DNA of 42,510 nt, taken from assembly GCA_001803235.1 (NCBI GenBank), contig MHBL01000242.1:1-42510 (forward strand), given 5' to 3'. Below, in pieces: positions 16,663 through 26,362 of the stretch (within the stretch, counting starts at the first letter, position 1; every line of letters starts with the position of its first letter). The stretch comes from Lentisphaerae bacterium RIFOXYA12_64_32. Lineage in GTDB: Bacteria > Verrucomicrobiota > Lentisphaeria > Oligosphaerales > YB12-FULL-65-16. Position numbers and translations under genes: made by a program. A model generated the notes under the pieces. It had not been told where the DNA came from, made no database searches, and saw nothing but the letters and a program-made list of their open reading frames with translations.

Positions 16663-17172
16663 ATGAGTCCTTTGACCACGTTTCGTCCCTGCCGCGTCGC
16701 GGGACGACTCCACGGCCTTGTCGGCGCCATTCTGCTTTGCTGCTCCGTGACGGCACTGGGAGGATCGACCATCTACGTCCGCCACGACGCCATCGGCGCG
16801 AACGACGGCACGTCGTGGACGGACGCCTTCCTCAGTCTCCAGGACGCGACGGCAAAATCGCGCTCCGGCGACGAGATCTGGGTCGCGGGCGGGACCTACA
16901 AACCGACGCAACCTTGGGCTGCGGACGACCCGCGCGCCGTCTCGTTCCAACTGAAGACCGGCGTGGGCATCTACGGCGGGTTCGCCGGGACCGAGACGAC
17001 GCGTGACGCCCGCGACTGGGGCAACCACCCGACGGCGCCGGGTGCGCGCCGACGCCCGGTCAAACAGGGTCACACGCTCGGGACAGCCGGCAAGCGCTTC
17101 ATACACACCGAAATGCCTGGCGAAAATGCCGACGTGCGTTGCGGCACGCTGCCCCGAGAATGTCTGATTTGA
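16663..17172 (+). pseudogene. Truncated right-handed beta-helix / polymorphic outer membrane-like protein
   Basis: A signal peptide (LVGAILLCCSVTALGGS) is followed by STIYVRHDAIGANDGTSWTDAF, LQDATAKSRSGDEIWVAGGTYKP and VGIYGGFAGTETTRDARDWGNHPT. This is the well-conserved N-terminus of large beta-helix surface proteins, which normally continue for hundreds of residues. After about 17036 the frame turns into Arg-rich sequence without family resemblance and stops at 17172, so only the first 120 or so residues survive. I read it as a decayed or rearranged fragment. An ATG at 16642 is an alternative start. Confidence 0.6.
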
Positions 17173-17206
17173 GCACCGAAGCGCAACCTACCAAGGGCCA
17201 CCTCTA

Positions 17207-19762
17207 ATGCACAACAGCCCCGGACACAGGTCCATGTGGATTGGACTGGGATCGGCGCTTTCGATTCTCATCATCGGCCTCATCTCCTGCAGCACACGGG
17301 AGACGCGCACCGTGCATGAGGACGGGAGCGTTGCATCACGGCAACAAGAGCCCACCGCGTCCGGCGGCGCTCCGGCCGTGGCAGAATCCCAGCCGCAGCC
17401 TGCCTTGCGAACCGTGTTATTCGAAACGGCCGGCGCCTGGAGGACTGCGCCCGTGGATCTGCTCGAGATGAAGACCAAAGCGGGAAAAGCCGTGGAGCCG
17501 GACTGGCTCTGCTGCAGCAAGGGCGAGGCAAGCGAGACCTGGGATCACCGGTGGGAAGTCAAGCCCTCCTCCTATGCCGAACTGGCAGGCGGACTGACGC
17601 TATCCTCCGAACATGTCAAGGCGGGAAAGTCCTCCGGCGTCTGGCGCGATCATCACCGGTTTCCAACCCTGGCCACGCACACCGTGGCGCACGACTGGAG
17701 CAACGGCAAGGGCGTGGAGTTGTCGATCTACTCTGAGGTGAAGACCGGCGAGATCGTAACCCTGGCCATTCTCTCCGACAGCGACGCGACGTTGTGGAAG
17801 GACTATTTCCTGGCGGATTTTGTCATCGACTGGGACGGCTGGAAGACGCTGTGGTTCCCGCTCGACACGTTCCGGGCTCATGCGACCCCGGCCGGCTGGA
17901 ACAAGGTTGACGGCATCTATTTCTTCACCAAGATCTTCCGGCGCAACCCCAATCCCTACACCGTCCTGCACATGGACAGCATTCGCCTGCTCACAAGTGC
18001 GCCGGCCCAGGCGGCGTCCATGGTGCCATCGACCGCAGAAGCCAACTCGCCCGACACGTTCCGCTATACCATCCGGTATGAAGATCCGGCGCACCCCCTC
18101 AATCATCGGTTCCCCGAGTCCACGATGACCACGCCACTCCCCGCCATCGCCCACCAGTATTACTTCCGGGCCGAACGTTCCGAGTACAGCTACTTCCCGC
18201 GATTCACCCCCGGCTATCCGAGTTTCACACCCGCCGGGCAAGCATTCGTCAACGCGGGCGAGACGATCCAGTGGCTCGATGACAAGGGACAGTGGGTCAC
18301 GGCGGATATCAAGTCCGTGCTGGTGAACTGGGGGAAGAAGCAGGGTTGGGCAGGTCTGTACAACTGCTGGGGCCACCAGGGCGCAGACCCGATGGTCCGC
18401 TTCGACAAGGATGGGGACGCCTATGTGATCCAGCGGGCCGAAGCCCTCAACGCGCAGGGCGAAATGGTCAGCTGGAAGACCCGGACGGCACTGCTCCTGC
18501 ACTCCAAGGACGGCATGAAGACATGGACGGCCTACGTTCTGCCCAAAGCCATGGCGAGTTTCGAGAAAATCGACGGACACAACCCGGACGCACTGAACCG
18601 GCCGCCGGTCATCCTGCTCAGCGATTTCGCGGATCCGGCCGGGTACATCCTGGCACCGGAGAAACTGACCAACGGCACACTGAGCCTGCCCAAGCCTGTC
18701 CTGTATGCCCGGAACTGTATCATATCGAATGCTCACTCCGGTGATGGCAACATGGCCATCACCAGCGGCGGCACGGTCTACATCGTCTTCGGCTGGCTCC
18801 CGCCGGCCAATGCGAAAATGGAGTACACGGGGATGGGAACGCCGGAGGCATACATGGAACGGGTCAAGAAAGGCGAGGTCAAGGACTTGAAAGATCCCGC
18901 CAACTGGGGCTGGACTCACGAGAGCGCAGAAAAATGCGGGATGCCGTCCATCCCCGAGGGGCATCCGGGACTGTCCATGGTCTTCAAGTGCAAAACACAC
19001 TGGGAATGGTATGGGTTCAGCAGGAACGGGATTCCCACGTTCGTGGTTGCGTATGACATTGCGGCACGCACGGTCAGCGACCCGGTCTATGTGGGGTCGG
19101 GCGGCAGCACGCTCGACGGCCACAACTGGCCCGCGCTGACCATGGACAGCAAGGGCTACCTGCACGTGATCATCAACGGGCACCACAACCCGACGGTCTA
19201 CACTCGCAGCGTGAATCCCCGGGACATTTCCGCCTGGACAGTCCCGGAGTACGTGATGGCGGATCACTCCGGCATGCGCGGGGTTGATGGGCAGGGCGCG
19301 CTTTCCTACGCCACGTTCACCTGCGGCAGGGACGATACGCTGTACAGCGTACATCGCGGCACTTCATTCAGATACGACAACAGCCTGGTCTTGTATCGAA
19401 AACCGTCAGGGCAGCCCTGGGAGGAAGAACGGACCCTGGCCAAGCCGTTCAAGTACATGTACAAAGTGTGGTCGCATCGCATGACCTACGACCCGCTGAC
19501 CGACCGGTTGTTCCTGACGTACTACAGCGACGGCGCCATGGCCCAGTTGTCCTGGGACATGTTCCAGTTCTACACCTTCATCTGGCCCGACCGGGAGGAC
19601 GAGATGTGCGCCAACAAGAACGGCATGAATTCCGGTCCGCTCGATCCGAAACGCAATGCCTGGGCCATGTACACTCCCGGCGCAACCGAATCGACGACTC
19701 TGGTCTCCGCCGATCACGGGGAAACCTGGCGGCTCGCTGTGACCAAGGATTTTGAACGGTAA
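17207..19762 (+). CDS. BNR-repeat lipoprotein with N-terminal sugar-binding-like domain
   Basis: 851 residues. AAGGG precedes the ATG. The N-terminal hydrophobic stretch ends in the lipobox LISC, so Cys28 is probably lipidated and the protein membrane-anchored. Residues about 70-265 look like a jelly-roll binding domain ([17 protein letters not shown] ... [13 protein letters not shown]). Residues about 285-840 match the BNR_4 beta-propeller family, with SKDGMKTW and a C-terminal SADHGETW Asp-box, plus the [27 protein letters not shown] segment. BNR_4 proteins are associated with polysaccharide degradation, some as lyases. The substrate is unknown. A small hairpin at 19787-19808 lies between it and the pseudopilin gene. 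Confidence 0.82.
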   Translation: MHNSPGHRSMWIGLGSALSILIIGLISCSTRETRTVHEDGSVASRQQEPTASGGAPAVAESQPQPALRTVLFETAGAWRTAPVDLLEMKTKAGKAVEPDWLCCSKGEASETWDHRWEVKPSSYAELAGGLTLSSEHVKAGKSSGVWRDHHRFPTLATHTVAHDWSNGKGVELSIYSEVKTGEIVTLAILSDSDATLWKDYFLADFVIDWDGWKTLWFPLDTFRAHATPAGWNKVDGIYFFTKIFRRNPNPYTVLHMDSIRLLTSAPAQAASMVPSTAEANSPDTFRYTIRYEDPAHPLNHRFPESTMTTPLPAIAHQYYFRAERSEYSYFPRFTPGYPSFTPAGQAFVNAGETIQWLDDKGQWVTADIKSVLVNWGKKQGWAGLYNCWGHQGADPMVRFDKDGDAYVIQRAEALNAQGEMVSWKTRTALLLHSKDGMKTWTAYVLPKAMASFEKIDGHNPDALNRPPVILLSDFADPAGYILAPEKLTNGTLSLPKPVLYARNCIISNAHSGDGNMAITSGGTVYIVFGWLPPANAKMEYTGMGTPEAYMERVKKGEVKDLKDPANWGWTHESAEKCGMPSIPEGHPGLSMVFKCKTHWEWYGFSRNGIPTFVVAYDIAARTVSDPVYVGSGGSTLDGHNWPALTMDSKGYLHVIINGHHNPTVYTRSVNPRDISAWTVPEYVMADHSGMRGVDGQGALSYATFTCGRDDTLYSVHRGTSFRYDNSLVLYRKPSGQPWEEERTLAKPFKYMYKVWSHRMTYDPLTDRLFLTYYSDGAMAQLSWDMFQFYTFIWPDREDEMCANKNGMNSGPLDPKRNAWAMYTPGATESTTLVSADHGETWRLAVTKDFER

Positions 19763-19869
19763 TCACGGGCACCGGGATGATTCTGCTCTCTGGGAGTCCC
19801 CAGGGAGACGATGGCGTCAGATCGACACACGTCACGCGGAACGCATTTCACGTAGGGAGCAAGCCAAAT

Positions 19870-20673
19870 ATGATACACCGCGGCAACGGCGGCAGGGGGC
19901 AGTCAACCATAGAACAGACGCGGCACGGGTTCACCCTCATCGAACTCCTGGTCGTGATCGCGATCATCGGCATTCTGGCGTCGCTGCTGATGCCGTCGCT
20001 GGCGAAGGCGAAGGACAAGGCGAAGCAGGCCATCTGCGTCGCCAATCAAAAGCAGCTTGCGGTGGGCGAAATGCTCTACGTCGGCGACAACGACGAGTGC
20101 TTCTCGTTCGGGTGCTACTCGACGACGATCTTCACCGCCGACCCCGACACGTGGTTCAAACTGCTCGAACCGCACCTCGGCAAAAACACGGAGAGTTACG
20201 TGTGCCCCGCCGACGAGACCGCGAAGTACCCGACCGCGCCGTACCGGCTGAGCTACATCGGGAACCGGCAGATCATGCGCGGCCCGGACGCGGGAAACGA
20301 CTTCGGGCGCCGCGCCCTGCCGATCTCGAAACTGGACGCGCCTGCCGCGTACCTCCTTTTCACCGACCAGTCGGCCTACGCCGGAAGCTATCACTGGACC
20401 GCATCCGACTTCAACTGGGTCAAGAACAACTGGCCTGATCCGACCGTCTGGCGCCTGATCGAATGCGTGAAGGGCCTGACTCGCCACAACGGCGGTGCCG
20501 TGGTTGCCTGCGCCGACGGACATACCACCTGGCTGAGATTCCCCGCCCCGTTCGTGGTCACCTCGGATCTCGGCCAATTGGGGTCAATCAAGGACGGCGC
20601 ACCCTACTGGGGCGCGGCCGCCACCAAGTACTCCGTCTACGTCGCCCGATACCCCACACCGGGTGGGTTCTGA
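19870..20673 (+). CDS. Prepilin-like protein with H-X9-DG motif
   Basis: 267 residues. The start at 19870 is supported by AGGGAG (about 19853-19858). A short basic leader ends in HG, followed by [22 protein letters not shown], the classic type IV prepilin / type II pseudopilin cleavage and methylation segment. The globular part ends with [15 protein letters not shown], where His and Asp-Gly are nine residues apart, the H-X9-DG hallmark of a family expanded in Planctomycetes, Lentisphaerae and relatives. It is processed by a prepilin peptidase and displayed at the envelope. The function is unknown; such genes often sit beside secreted carbohydrate-active proteins, as here. Confidence 0.9.
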   Translation: MIHRGNGGRGQSTIEQTRHGFTLIELLVVIAIIGILASLLMPSLAKAKDKAKQAICVANQKQLAVGEMLYVGDNDECFSFGCYSTTIFTADPDTWFKLLEPHLGKNTESYVCPADETAKYPTAPYRLSYIGNRQIMRGPDAGNDFGRRALPISKLDAPAAYLLFTDQSAYAGSYHWTASDFNWVKNNWPDPTVWRLIECVKGLTRHNGGAVVACADGHTTWLRFPAPFVVTSDLGQLGSIKDGAPYWGAAATKYSVYVARYPTPGGF

Positions 20674-20928
20674 CGTTCGTCTGCCGGCGCGGTCCAGCCG
20701 TGACAGGCACGCGCGACTCCTCCTGAGGACCGGGTTGATCGGCGGGAGTCACCCTCCGCACCACGCCTATGCCATATGGCCACGCCGTGAGACCGTGGCT
20801 CGATGGGGCCGCGAGCCATTCCGCCGTACCGCAGGCACGTTCCATTTCCCAAACGCGCCCTGCAACCATCCACGCTCTGACACCGCGCCCCGTCGGCCAC
20901 GATCGCGCTCTGCCTATCTGCATCGATC

Positions 20929-20988
20929 TTGACACCGGGGCCACCTGGTCTTGACGTTTTTTTGACGCGTTTGCGGCACCTCTTGACG
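20929..20988 (+). promoter_or_regulatory. Four helically phased TTGAC boxes upstream of kdpA
   Basis: TTGAC begins at 20929, 20951, 20962 and 20983, that is, at intervals of 22, 11 and 21 bases, all on the same strand and face of the helix. The context is TTGACA once and TTGACG three times. A possible -10 element (CATACT, 21024-21029) lies 36 bases downstream. Direct repeats of this spacing suit an OmpR-family activator such as KdpE. The rest of 20674-21153 shows no gene, and no kdpF-like small ORF. Confidence 0.5.
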
Positions 20989-21153
20989 GCGTCGGCCTGG
21001 CGGCTCTGGCCATGAGGTTGTCACATACTAGTGGATCACCGGTCCACGCGCGACCGAACTGACGATGCGGAAAAGCCCACATCATCCGGGGGCGCAGTGA
21101 CGGATGCAAGGACTTGGCAGAAGCTGGTTGGGACGGTTGAGGACTCGGCTCAC

Positions 21154-22827
21154 ATGACCACCCTCGATACAGTTCAAGTCCTGCTTTACCTGGGTTTGCT
21201 GATCGCCTGCACGCCCTGGTTGGGCGGGTACATGGCCCGGGTCTTCACCGGCGAGCGAGCTGGTCTGACCGGCTGGCTCGCCCCAGTGGAGCGATGTATC
21301 TACCGGCTGGCAGGCTGCGATCCACAGGTGGAGATGCGTTGGACAACCTACGCCGGGGCGTTGCTCGCCTTCAATCTCTTCGGCCTGCTCGCCCTGCTGG
21401 GACTGCAACTTCTGCAGGGAGTGCTGCCGCTGAACCCGCAGCACCTGCCAGGGGTCCCGTTCGGCCTGGCCCTGAACACAGCCATCAGTTTCACCACCAA
21501 CACGAACTGGCAGGCTTACTCCGGCGAGGCGACCCTGAGCTACCTCACGCAGATGCTGGGCTTGACGGTGCAGAACTTCGTGAGCGCCGCCACGGGCATC
21601 GCCGTACTGCTGGCGCTGACACGCGGGCTGACGCGACGCTCCGGCACGACACTCGGGAACTTCTGGGCGGACCTGGTGCGGGCGACGCTCTACATATTGC
21701 TGCCGTTGTCGTCAGGCCTGGCCCTCGTACTGGTGGCGCAAGGAGTTGTCCAGACACTCGCGCCGTACATCATGGTGCATACGGTCGAAGGTGGCCAGCA
21801 GCTCATTCCGCTGGGCCCGGCCGCGTCCCAGGTCGCCATCAAACAGCTCGGCACGAACGGCGGCGGGTTCTTCGGCGTCAACAGCGCCCACCCGTTCGAG
21901 AACCCGACGCCCTTGACGAACTTCCTGGAGATGTTCGCCATCCTGCTGATCCCGGCGGCGCTGACGTACACGTACGGCCGCATGGTCGGGTCGCGACGTC
22001 AGGGCTGGGCCATCTTCGCGGCCATGCTGATCCTGTTCCTCTCCGGCTTTGCCGTCGCACTCACGGCGGAGACCGGCCACACGGGCAACATGGAAGGCAA
22101 GGAGACCCGTTTCGGTATCGTCAACAGCGTGCTGTGGGCGACCGCCACGACCGCCGCGTCGAACGGCTCGGTCAACGCCATGCACGACAGCCTCTCGCCG
22201 GGCGCCGGACTGGTGGCGCTGGGGAACATGCTGCTGGGCGAGGTCGTGTTCGGCGGCGTCGGCGCCGGCCTCTACGGCATGTTGATGTTCATGCTGCTGA
22301 CCGTATTCATGGCCGGTCTGATGGTCGGGCGCACCCCGGAGTACCTGGGCAAGAAGGTTGAGGCGCGCGAGGTGACCCTGGCCATGGTGGCGGTGCTCGC
22401 CCCGTGCGCCACCGTACTCGTCTTTGCCGCTCTGGCCGTGCTCACCCCGGCGGGACTGGCCAGCATCAGCAATCCCGGGCCGCACGGCCTGAGCCAGGTG
22501 CTCTACGCGTTCGCCTCGACCGCCAATAACAACGGCAGCGCCTTCGCCGGGCTGAATGCCAACACAGGTTTCTACAACTACCTGGGCGGAATCGCGATGC
22601 TGATCGGACGGTTCGCGGCCATCGTGCCCGCCCTCGCGATTGCCGGAAGCATGGCGGGTAAAAAGACCGCCCCGCCGTCGCCCGGCACGTTTCCGACGGA
22701 CGGCGCACTCTTCGTCGTGCTGCTGATCGGGGTTGTGCTCCTCGTCGGCGCGTTGACGTTCCTCCCAGTCCTGACGCTGGGGCCGGTCCTGGAGCACCTG
22801 CTGCTGCAACAGGGCCGGGTATTCTGA
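21154..22827 (+). CDS. kdpA: Potassium-transporting ATPase, potassium-binding subunit
   Basis: 557 residues, the usual KdpA length. It is the channel-like subunit of the KdpFABC high-affinity potassium pump in the inner membrane. The four filter-like segments are visible: [43 protein letters not shown] and [14 protein letters not shown]. The ATG at 21154, with GAGGA at 21139-21143, is chosen over an upstream GTG at 21031, because family similarity begins at this Met. It heads an operon with kdpB 14 bases downstream. Confidence 0.97.
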   Translation: MTTLDTVQVLLYLGLLIACTPWLGGYMARVFTGERAGLTGWLAPVERCIYRLAGCDPQVEMRWTTYAGALLAFNLFGLLALLGLQLLQGVLPLNPQHLPGVPFGLALNTAISFTTNTNWQAYSGEATLSYLTQMLGLTVQNFVSAATGIAVLLALTRGLTRRSGTTLGNFWADLVRATLYILLPLSSGLALVLVAQGVVQTLAPYIMVHTVEGGQQLIPLGPAASQVAIKQLGTNGGGFFGVNSAHPFENPTPLTNFLEMFAILLIPAALTYTYGRMVGSRRQGWAIFAAMLILFLSGFAVALTAETGHTGNMEGKETRFGIVNSVLWATATTAASNGSVNAMHDSLSPGAGLVALGNMLLGEVVFGGVGAGLYGMLMFMLLTVFMAGLMVGRTPEYLGKKVEAREVTLAMVAVLAPCATVLVFAALAVLTPAGLASISNPGPHGLSQVLYAFASTANNNGSAFAGLNANTGFYNYLGGIAMLIGRFAAIVPALAIAGSMAGKKTAPPSPGTFPTDGALFVVLLIGVVLLVGALTFLPVLTLGPVLEHLLLQQGRVF

Positions 22828-22841
22828 ACGCAGGCAACACC

Positions 22842-24932
22842 ATGGCCAAGCATCCCACATCCCTCTTCGACGCGCACCTCCTGAGGCCGGCGGCACTGGA
22901 GTCGCTCCGCAAGCTCGATCCGCGGGTGCAGTGGCGCAACCCGGTCATGCTGGTCACCGAACTCGGCGCGGCGCTGTGCACGCTGGTCGTACTGCGCGAT
23001 CTGGCGACCGGCGCCTTTTCTCCGTTCAATGTCCAGATCACCGTGTGGCTGTGGTTCACGGTGGTCTTCGCCAACTTTGCGGAGGCCATGGCGGAGGGCC
23101 GCGGCAAAGCCCAGGCCGACAGCCTCCGCAAAGCACGCACTCAGGCGCTGGCACGACGGCGGCGCGACGGTCGCGAGGAGAAGGTCCCGGCCACCCAGTT
23201 GCGGCGCGACGACCTCGTGGTCTGCGAGGCCAGCGACGTGATCCCGGCCGATGGCGACGTCACCGAAGGGATCGCCATGGTGGACGAGTCGGCCATCACC
23301 GGTGAATCAGCCCCGGTCGTTCGCGAGAGCGGTGGCGACCGCAGCGCGGTCACGGGCGGCACCCGCGTCATCAGCGACCGCATCGTCATCCGCGTGACCT
23401 CCGAACCGGGGCACACATTCCTGGACCGCATGATCGGCATGGTCGAAGGCGCCAAACGCCAGAAGACGCCGAACGAGACCGCGCTCAGCCTGCTGCTCCT
23501 CGGCATGACCCTGGTCTTCCTCCTGGCCGTGTTCACCCTGCCCGCGTTCGGCGCGTACAGCGCGGCCAGTGCCGGCCAACCGCACGCGGCCGACCTCAGC
23601 CTGCCCGTTCTGGTGTCGCTACTGGTCTGCCTGATCCCCACCACGATCGGCGGGTTGCTCAGCGCCATCGGCATCAGCGGCATTGACCGCATGATCCGGC
23701 GCAACGTCATGGCCATGAGCGGTCGCGCCGTCGAGGCGGCCGGTGACGTCGACGTTCTGCTCCTGGACAAGACGGGCACCATCACGCTCGGCAACCGCGT
23801 GGCCACGGCCTTCCTGCCCGCCCCCGGCGTCGCCCCCGAGCGGCTCGCCGATGTTGCGCAACTGGCATCGCTGGCGGACGAGACGCCCGAGGGCCGCTCT
23901 ATCGTAGTTCTGGCCAAGACGCAGTTCAACCTGCGCGGCCGCGAGGTGGCCGAACCGCACGCGGAGTTCGTCCCGTTCAGTGCGCAGACCCAGATGAGCG
24001 GTGTCGACTTCCTGAACCCGTCAGGACGGCCCGCGCGCGGTATTCGCAAGGGTGCGGCCGACGCGGTGCGAGCGTACGTCGAGGACCTGGGCGGCCTCTT
24101 CCCCAAGGCCGTCGAGCGCACCGTCGAAGACATCGCACGGCAGGGCGCCACTCCACTGGTCGTCACCGAGGGCCGCGATGTGCTGGGCGTGGTGCAACTC
24201 AAGGATGTGGTCAAGGGCGGCATCCAGGAACGGTTTGCGCGCTTGCGCAAGATGGGTATCCGCACCGTCATGATCACCGGCGACAACGCGTTGACGGCCG
24301 CCGCCATTGCCGCGGAAGCCGGGGTCGACGATTTCATGGCCCACGCCACGCCCGAACAGAAGCTGAAACGGATCCGCGACGAACAGGCGACCGGCCACTT
24401 GGTGGCCATGACCGGTGACGGCACCAACGATGCACCGGCCCTGGCCCAGGCCGACGTCGGTGTGGCCATGAATACGGGCACGCAGGCCGCGCGCGAAGCC
24501 GGCAACATGGTGGACCTCGACAGCAACCCGACCAAACTCATCGAGATCGTCGAGATCGGCAAACAACTCCTCATGACGCGCGGCGCGCTCACCACGTTCA
24601 GCATTGCCAACGACGTGGCGAAATACTTCGCCATCCTCCCCGCAATGTTCGTGGGACTGTATGCCGCAGGCGGTCATCCCGGACCCCTCGCGGCACTCAA
24701 CATCATGCACCTCGCCTCGCCCCACAGCGCGATTCTCAGCGCCGTGATCTTCAACGCGCTGATCATCGTTGCGCTCATTCCGCTGGCGCTGCGCGGGGTC
24801 CGCTATCGGGCTGTCGGCGCGAGCGCGGTTCTGCGGCGCAACCTGCTGCTCTACGGCGGCGGCGGTTTGGTGGCGCCGTTCGTCGGCATCAAACTCATCG
24901 ACTTGACCCTGGTTGCCCTGGGATGGGTATGA
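22842..24932 (+). CDS. kdpB: Potassium-transporting ATPase, ATP-hydrolysing subunit
   Basis: 696 residues; the P-type ATPase that energises potassium uptake. Motifs in order: actuator TGES near residue 160, the phosphorylation site DKTGT with Asp309, and the hinge [21 protein letters not shown] near residue 525. Membrane helices fall at about 35-85, 215-285 and 580-690. Length and motif order are standard. It lies between kdpA and kdpC with short gaps. Confidence 0.97.
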   Translation: MAKHPTSLFDAHLLRPAALESLRKLDPRVQWRNPVMLVTELGAALCTLVVLRDLATGAFSPFNVQITVWLWFTVVFANFAEAMAEGRGKAQADSLRKARTQALARRRRDGREEKVPATQLRRDDLVVCEASDVIPADGDVTEGIAMVDESAITGESAPVVRESGGDRSAVTGGTRVISDRIVIRVTSEPGHTFLDRMIGMVEGAKRQKTPNETALSLLLLGMTLVFLLAVFTLPAFGAYSAASAGQPHAADLSLPVLVSLLVCLIPTTIGGLLSAIGISGIDRMIRRNVMAMSGRAVEAAGDVDVLLLDKTGTITLGNRVATAFLPAPGVAPERLADVAQLASLADETPEGRSIVVLAKTQFNLRGREVAEPHAEFVPFSAQTQMSGVDFLNPSGRPARGIRKGAADAVRAYVEDLGGLFPKAVERTVEDIARQGATPLVVTEGRDVLGVVQLKDVVKGGIQERFARLRKMGIRTVMITGDNALTAAAIAAEAGVDDFMAHATPEQKLKRIRDEQATGHLVAMTGDGTNDAPALAQADVGVAMNTGTQAAREAGNMVDLDSNPTKLIEIVEIGKQLLMTRGALTTFSIANDVAKYFAILPAMFVGLYAAGGHPGPLAALNIMHLASPHSAILSAVIFNALIIVALIPLALRGVRYRAVGASAVLRRNLLLYGGGGLVAPFVGIKLIDLTLVALGWV

Positions 24933-24945
24933 AAGGTATGGGGCC

Positions 24946-25518
24946 ATGAAAGACACCATTCTACCCGCTCTCCGCCTGCTGGCGGCACTGACGGTCCTGA
25001 CCGGGGCCGTTTACCCCTTGCTGATCACCGCCGTGGCGCGGGCGGTCTTCCCGCGTCAGGCCGCCGGGAGCCTCGTGCAGAACGAGGGCAGTTCCGTCGG
25101 CTCGGAGTTGCTTGCCCAGAAGTTCGGTTCGCCCCGCTATTTCCAGCCGCGCCCATCGGCCGCGGACTTCGCAACCGTGCCCTCAGGAGCGAGCAACCTG
25201 GGCCCGACCAGTGCCGTGCTGCGAACCACGGCACAGGACCGCGCCGCCGCCGTACGCGCCGCCTGCGGTCTGGCGGGCGATACTCCCGTCCCGGGCGACC
25301 TGCTGTGCGCCTCGGGCAGCGGCCTGGACCCACACATCAGCCCGGAATCGGCGCGACTGCAACTGGACCGGGTCGCCCGCACCCGCGGCCTGACACCCGA
25401 ACACCGGGCCCGTCTTGAGAGCCTGGTCACCGCTTTGACCGAACCGCCGCAGTTCGGCGTGCTCGGCGAGCCGCGCGTGAACGTGCTGTGCCTCAACCTG
25501 GCATTGGACAGGCTATGA
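24946..25518 (+). CDS. kdpC: Potassium-transporting ATPase, KdpC subunit
   Basis: 190 residues with one N-terminal membrane span (about 8-32, ALTVLTGAVYPLLITAVARAV) and a periplasmic domain containing YFQPRPSAADF and the conserved SGSGLDPHISPESA segment. The accessory subunit raises the affinity of the pump. The ATG at 24946 is 14 bases after the kdpB stop; an in-frame ATG at 24913 would overlap kdpB and lacks family similarity. Confidence 0.96.
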   Translation: MKDTILPALRLLAALTVLTGAVYPLLITAVARAVFPRQAAGSLVQNEGSSVGSELLAQKFGSPRYFQPRPSAADFATVPSGASNLGPTSAVLRTTAQDRAAAVRAACGLAGDTPVPGDLLCASGSGLDPHISPESARLQLDRVARTRGLTPEHRARLESLVTALTEPPQFGVLGEPRVNVLCLNLALDRL

Positions 25519-25546
25519 GTACGGAATCCGAGGAAGGAGCTGAACC

Positions 25547-26311
25547 ATGATTACAGAGAAGAAAACACACCGGCTGACCGCCCTTCTTCTCTCGCTGGCA
25601 ACGCTCGCGCTGATCACCGTGACGGCCCAGAACGTGGTTGGGCTCAACGCCATTGCCGTGGCGCTCCTTTACCTGCTGGTCGTGCTCACGACCTCAGCCC
25701 TTGCCGATCTTGCCTGTGGGATTGCCGCTGCGGTGGGGTCGGGACTCCTGGTGAATTATTTCTTCCTTCCGCCCTTCGGGACGTTTTACATCGAGGCGCC
25801 GGAAGACTGCGTCTCGTTTGTTGCCTATACCATCACGGCGATTGTGGTGAGCCATTTTGCCGCCACCGTCCACCACCGCGCCGTGGAAGCGGACCACCTG
25901 CAGACCCAACTGTCGCGGCTTTCCCGATTCACCGAGGCACTCTTGGCGGTTCGGGACGAAGACCTGACTCTGGAGCGCCTCACGCATGAGCTGAGAAACG
26001 CCTGTGAATTGGGTTACTGTGCTATCTTCCTCTTTGGCGAAACCGCCACCGCGAGCCATGTGTCCTCGGGCATCCGGCCATCGCGGGCGTCGCAAGCGGG
26101 GGGAACGCCACCCAATCCGCCGAGTACGGTCCTGGAGGTTATCGCCGAAGAAGGGCCTGACGTCCGCAGCTTGGCCTTGAAGGATCAGGGAAAGACGATT
26201 GGAACCTTGGTGATCAGCCAAGTCTCGCTGGCACCCGAAGTCGCGGACGCCGTCGCCGCCACCGTCTCCCTTGTCGTTAGACAGACTATCTCCGTCCGGT
26301 CAACTGGTTGA
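25547..26311 (+). CDS. Stand-alone DUF4118-GAF sensor-like membrane protein between kdpC and kdpD
   Basis: 254 residues with a very strong ribosome site (GAGGAAGGAG). Residues about 9-110 form four membrane spans of the DUF4118 type found in the middle of KdpD; the segment NYFFLPPFGTFYIEAPEDCVSF parallels NFMFLPPRFTLYIRSFEDVMMF in the adjacent KdpD. A linker helix and a GAF-like region (about 125-250) follow. It has no N-terminal KdpD/Usp domains, no His box and no ATPase domain, so it cannot signal as a kinase by itself. It may modulate KdpD, for instance by pairing with its membrane domain (inference). Confidence 0.8.
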   Translation: MITEKKTHRLTALLLSLATLALITVTAQNVVGLNAIAVALLYLLVVLTTSALADLACGIAAAVGSGLLVNYFFLPPFGTFYIEAPEDCVSFVAYTITAIVVSHFAATVHHRAVEADHLQTQLSRLSRFTEALLAVRDEDLTLERLTHELRNACELGYCAIFLFGETATASHVSSGIRPSRASQAGGTPPNPPSTVLEVIAEEGPDVRSLALKDQGKTIGTLVISQVSLAPEVADAVAATVSLVVRQTISVRSTG

Positions 26312-26362
26312 ACGGAGAGCGAACATCGTGCGGCTGTATCTCTTGCTGGACACATTACATTG

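Noticed and set aside
21030..21153. c-di-AMP (ydaO-type) riboswitch in the kdp leader
   Set aside because: The conserved ydaO core words are absent; only a short GTGGA/TCCAC pairing is seen.
20674..21153. kdpF small membrane peptide upstream of kdpA
   Set aside because: No short hydrophobic frame of about 25-30 codons with a ribosome site was found in this gap.
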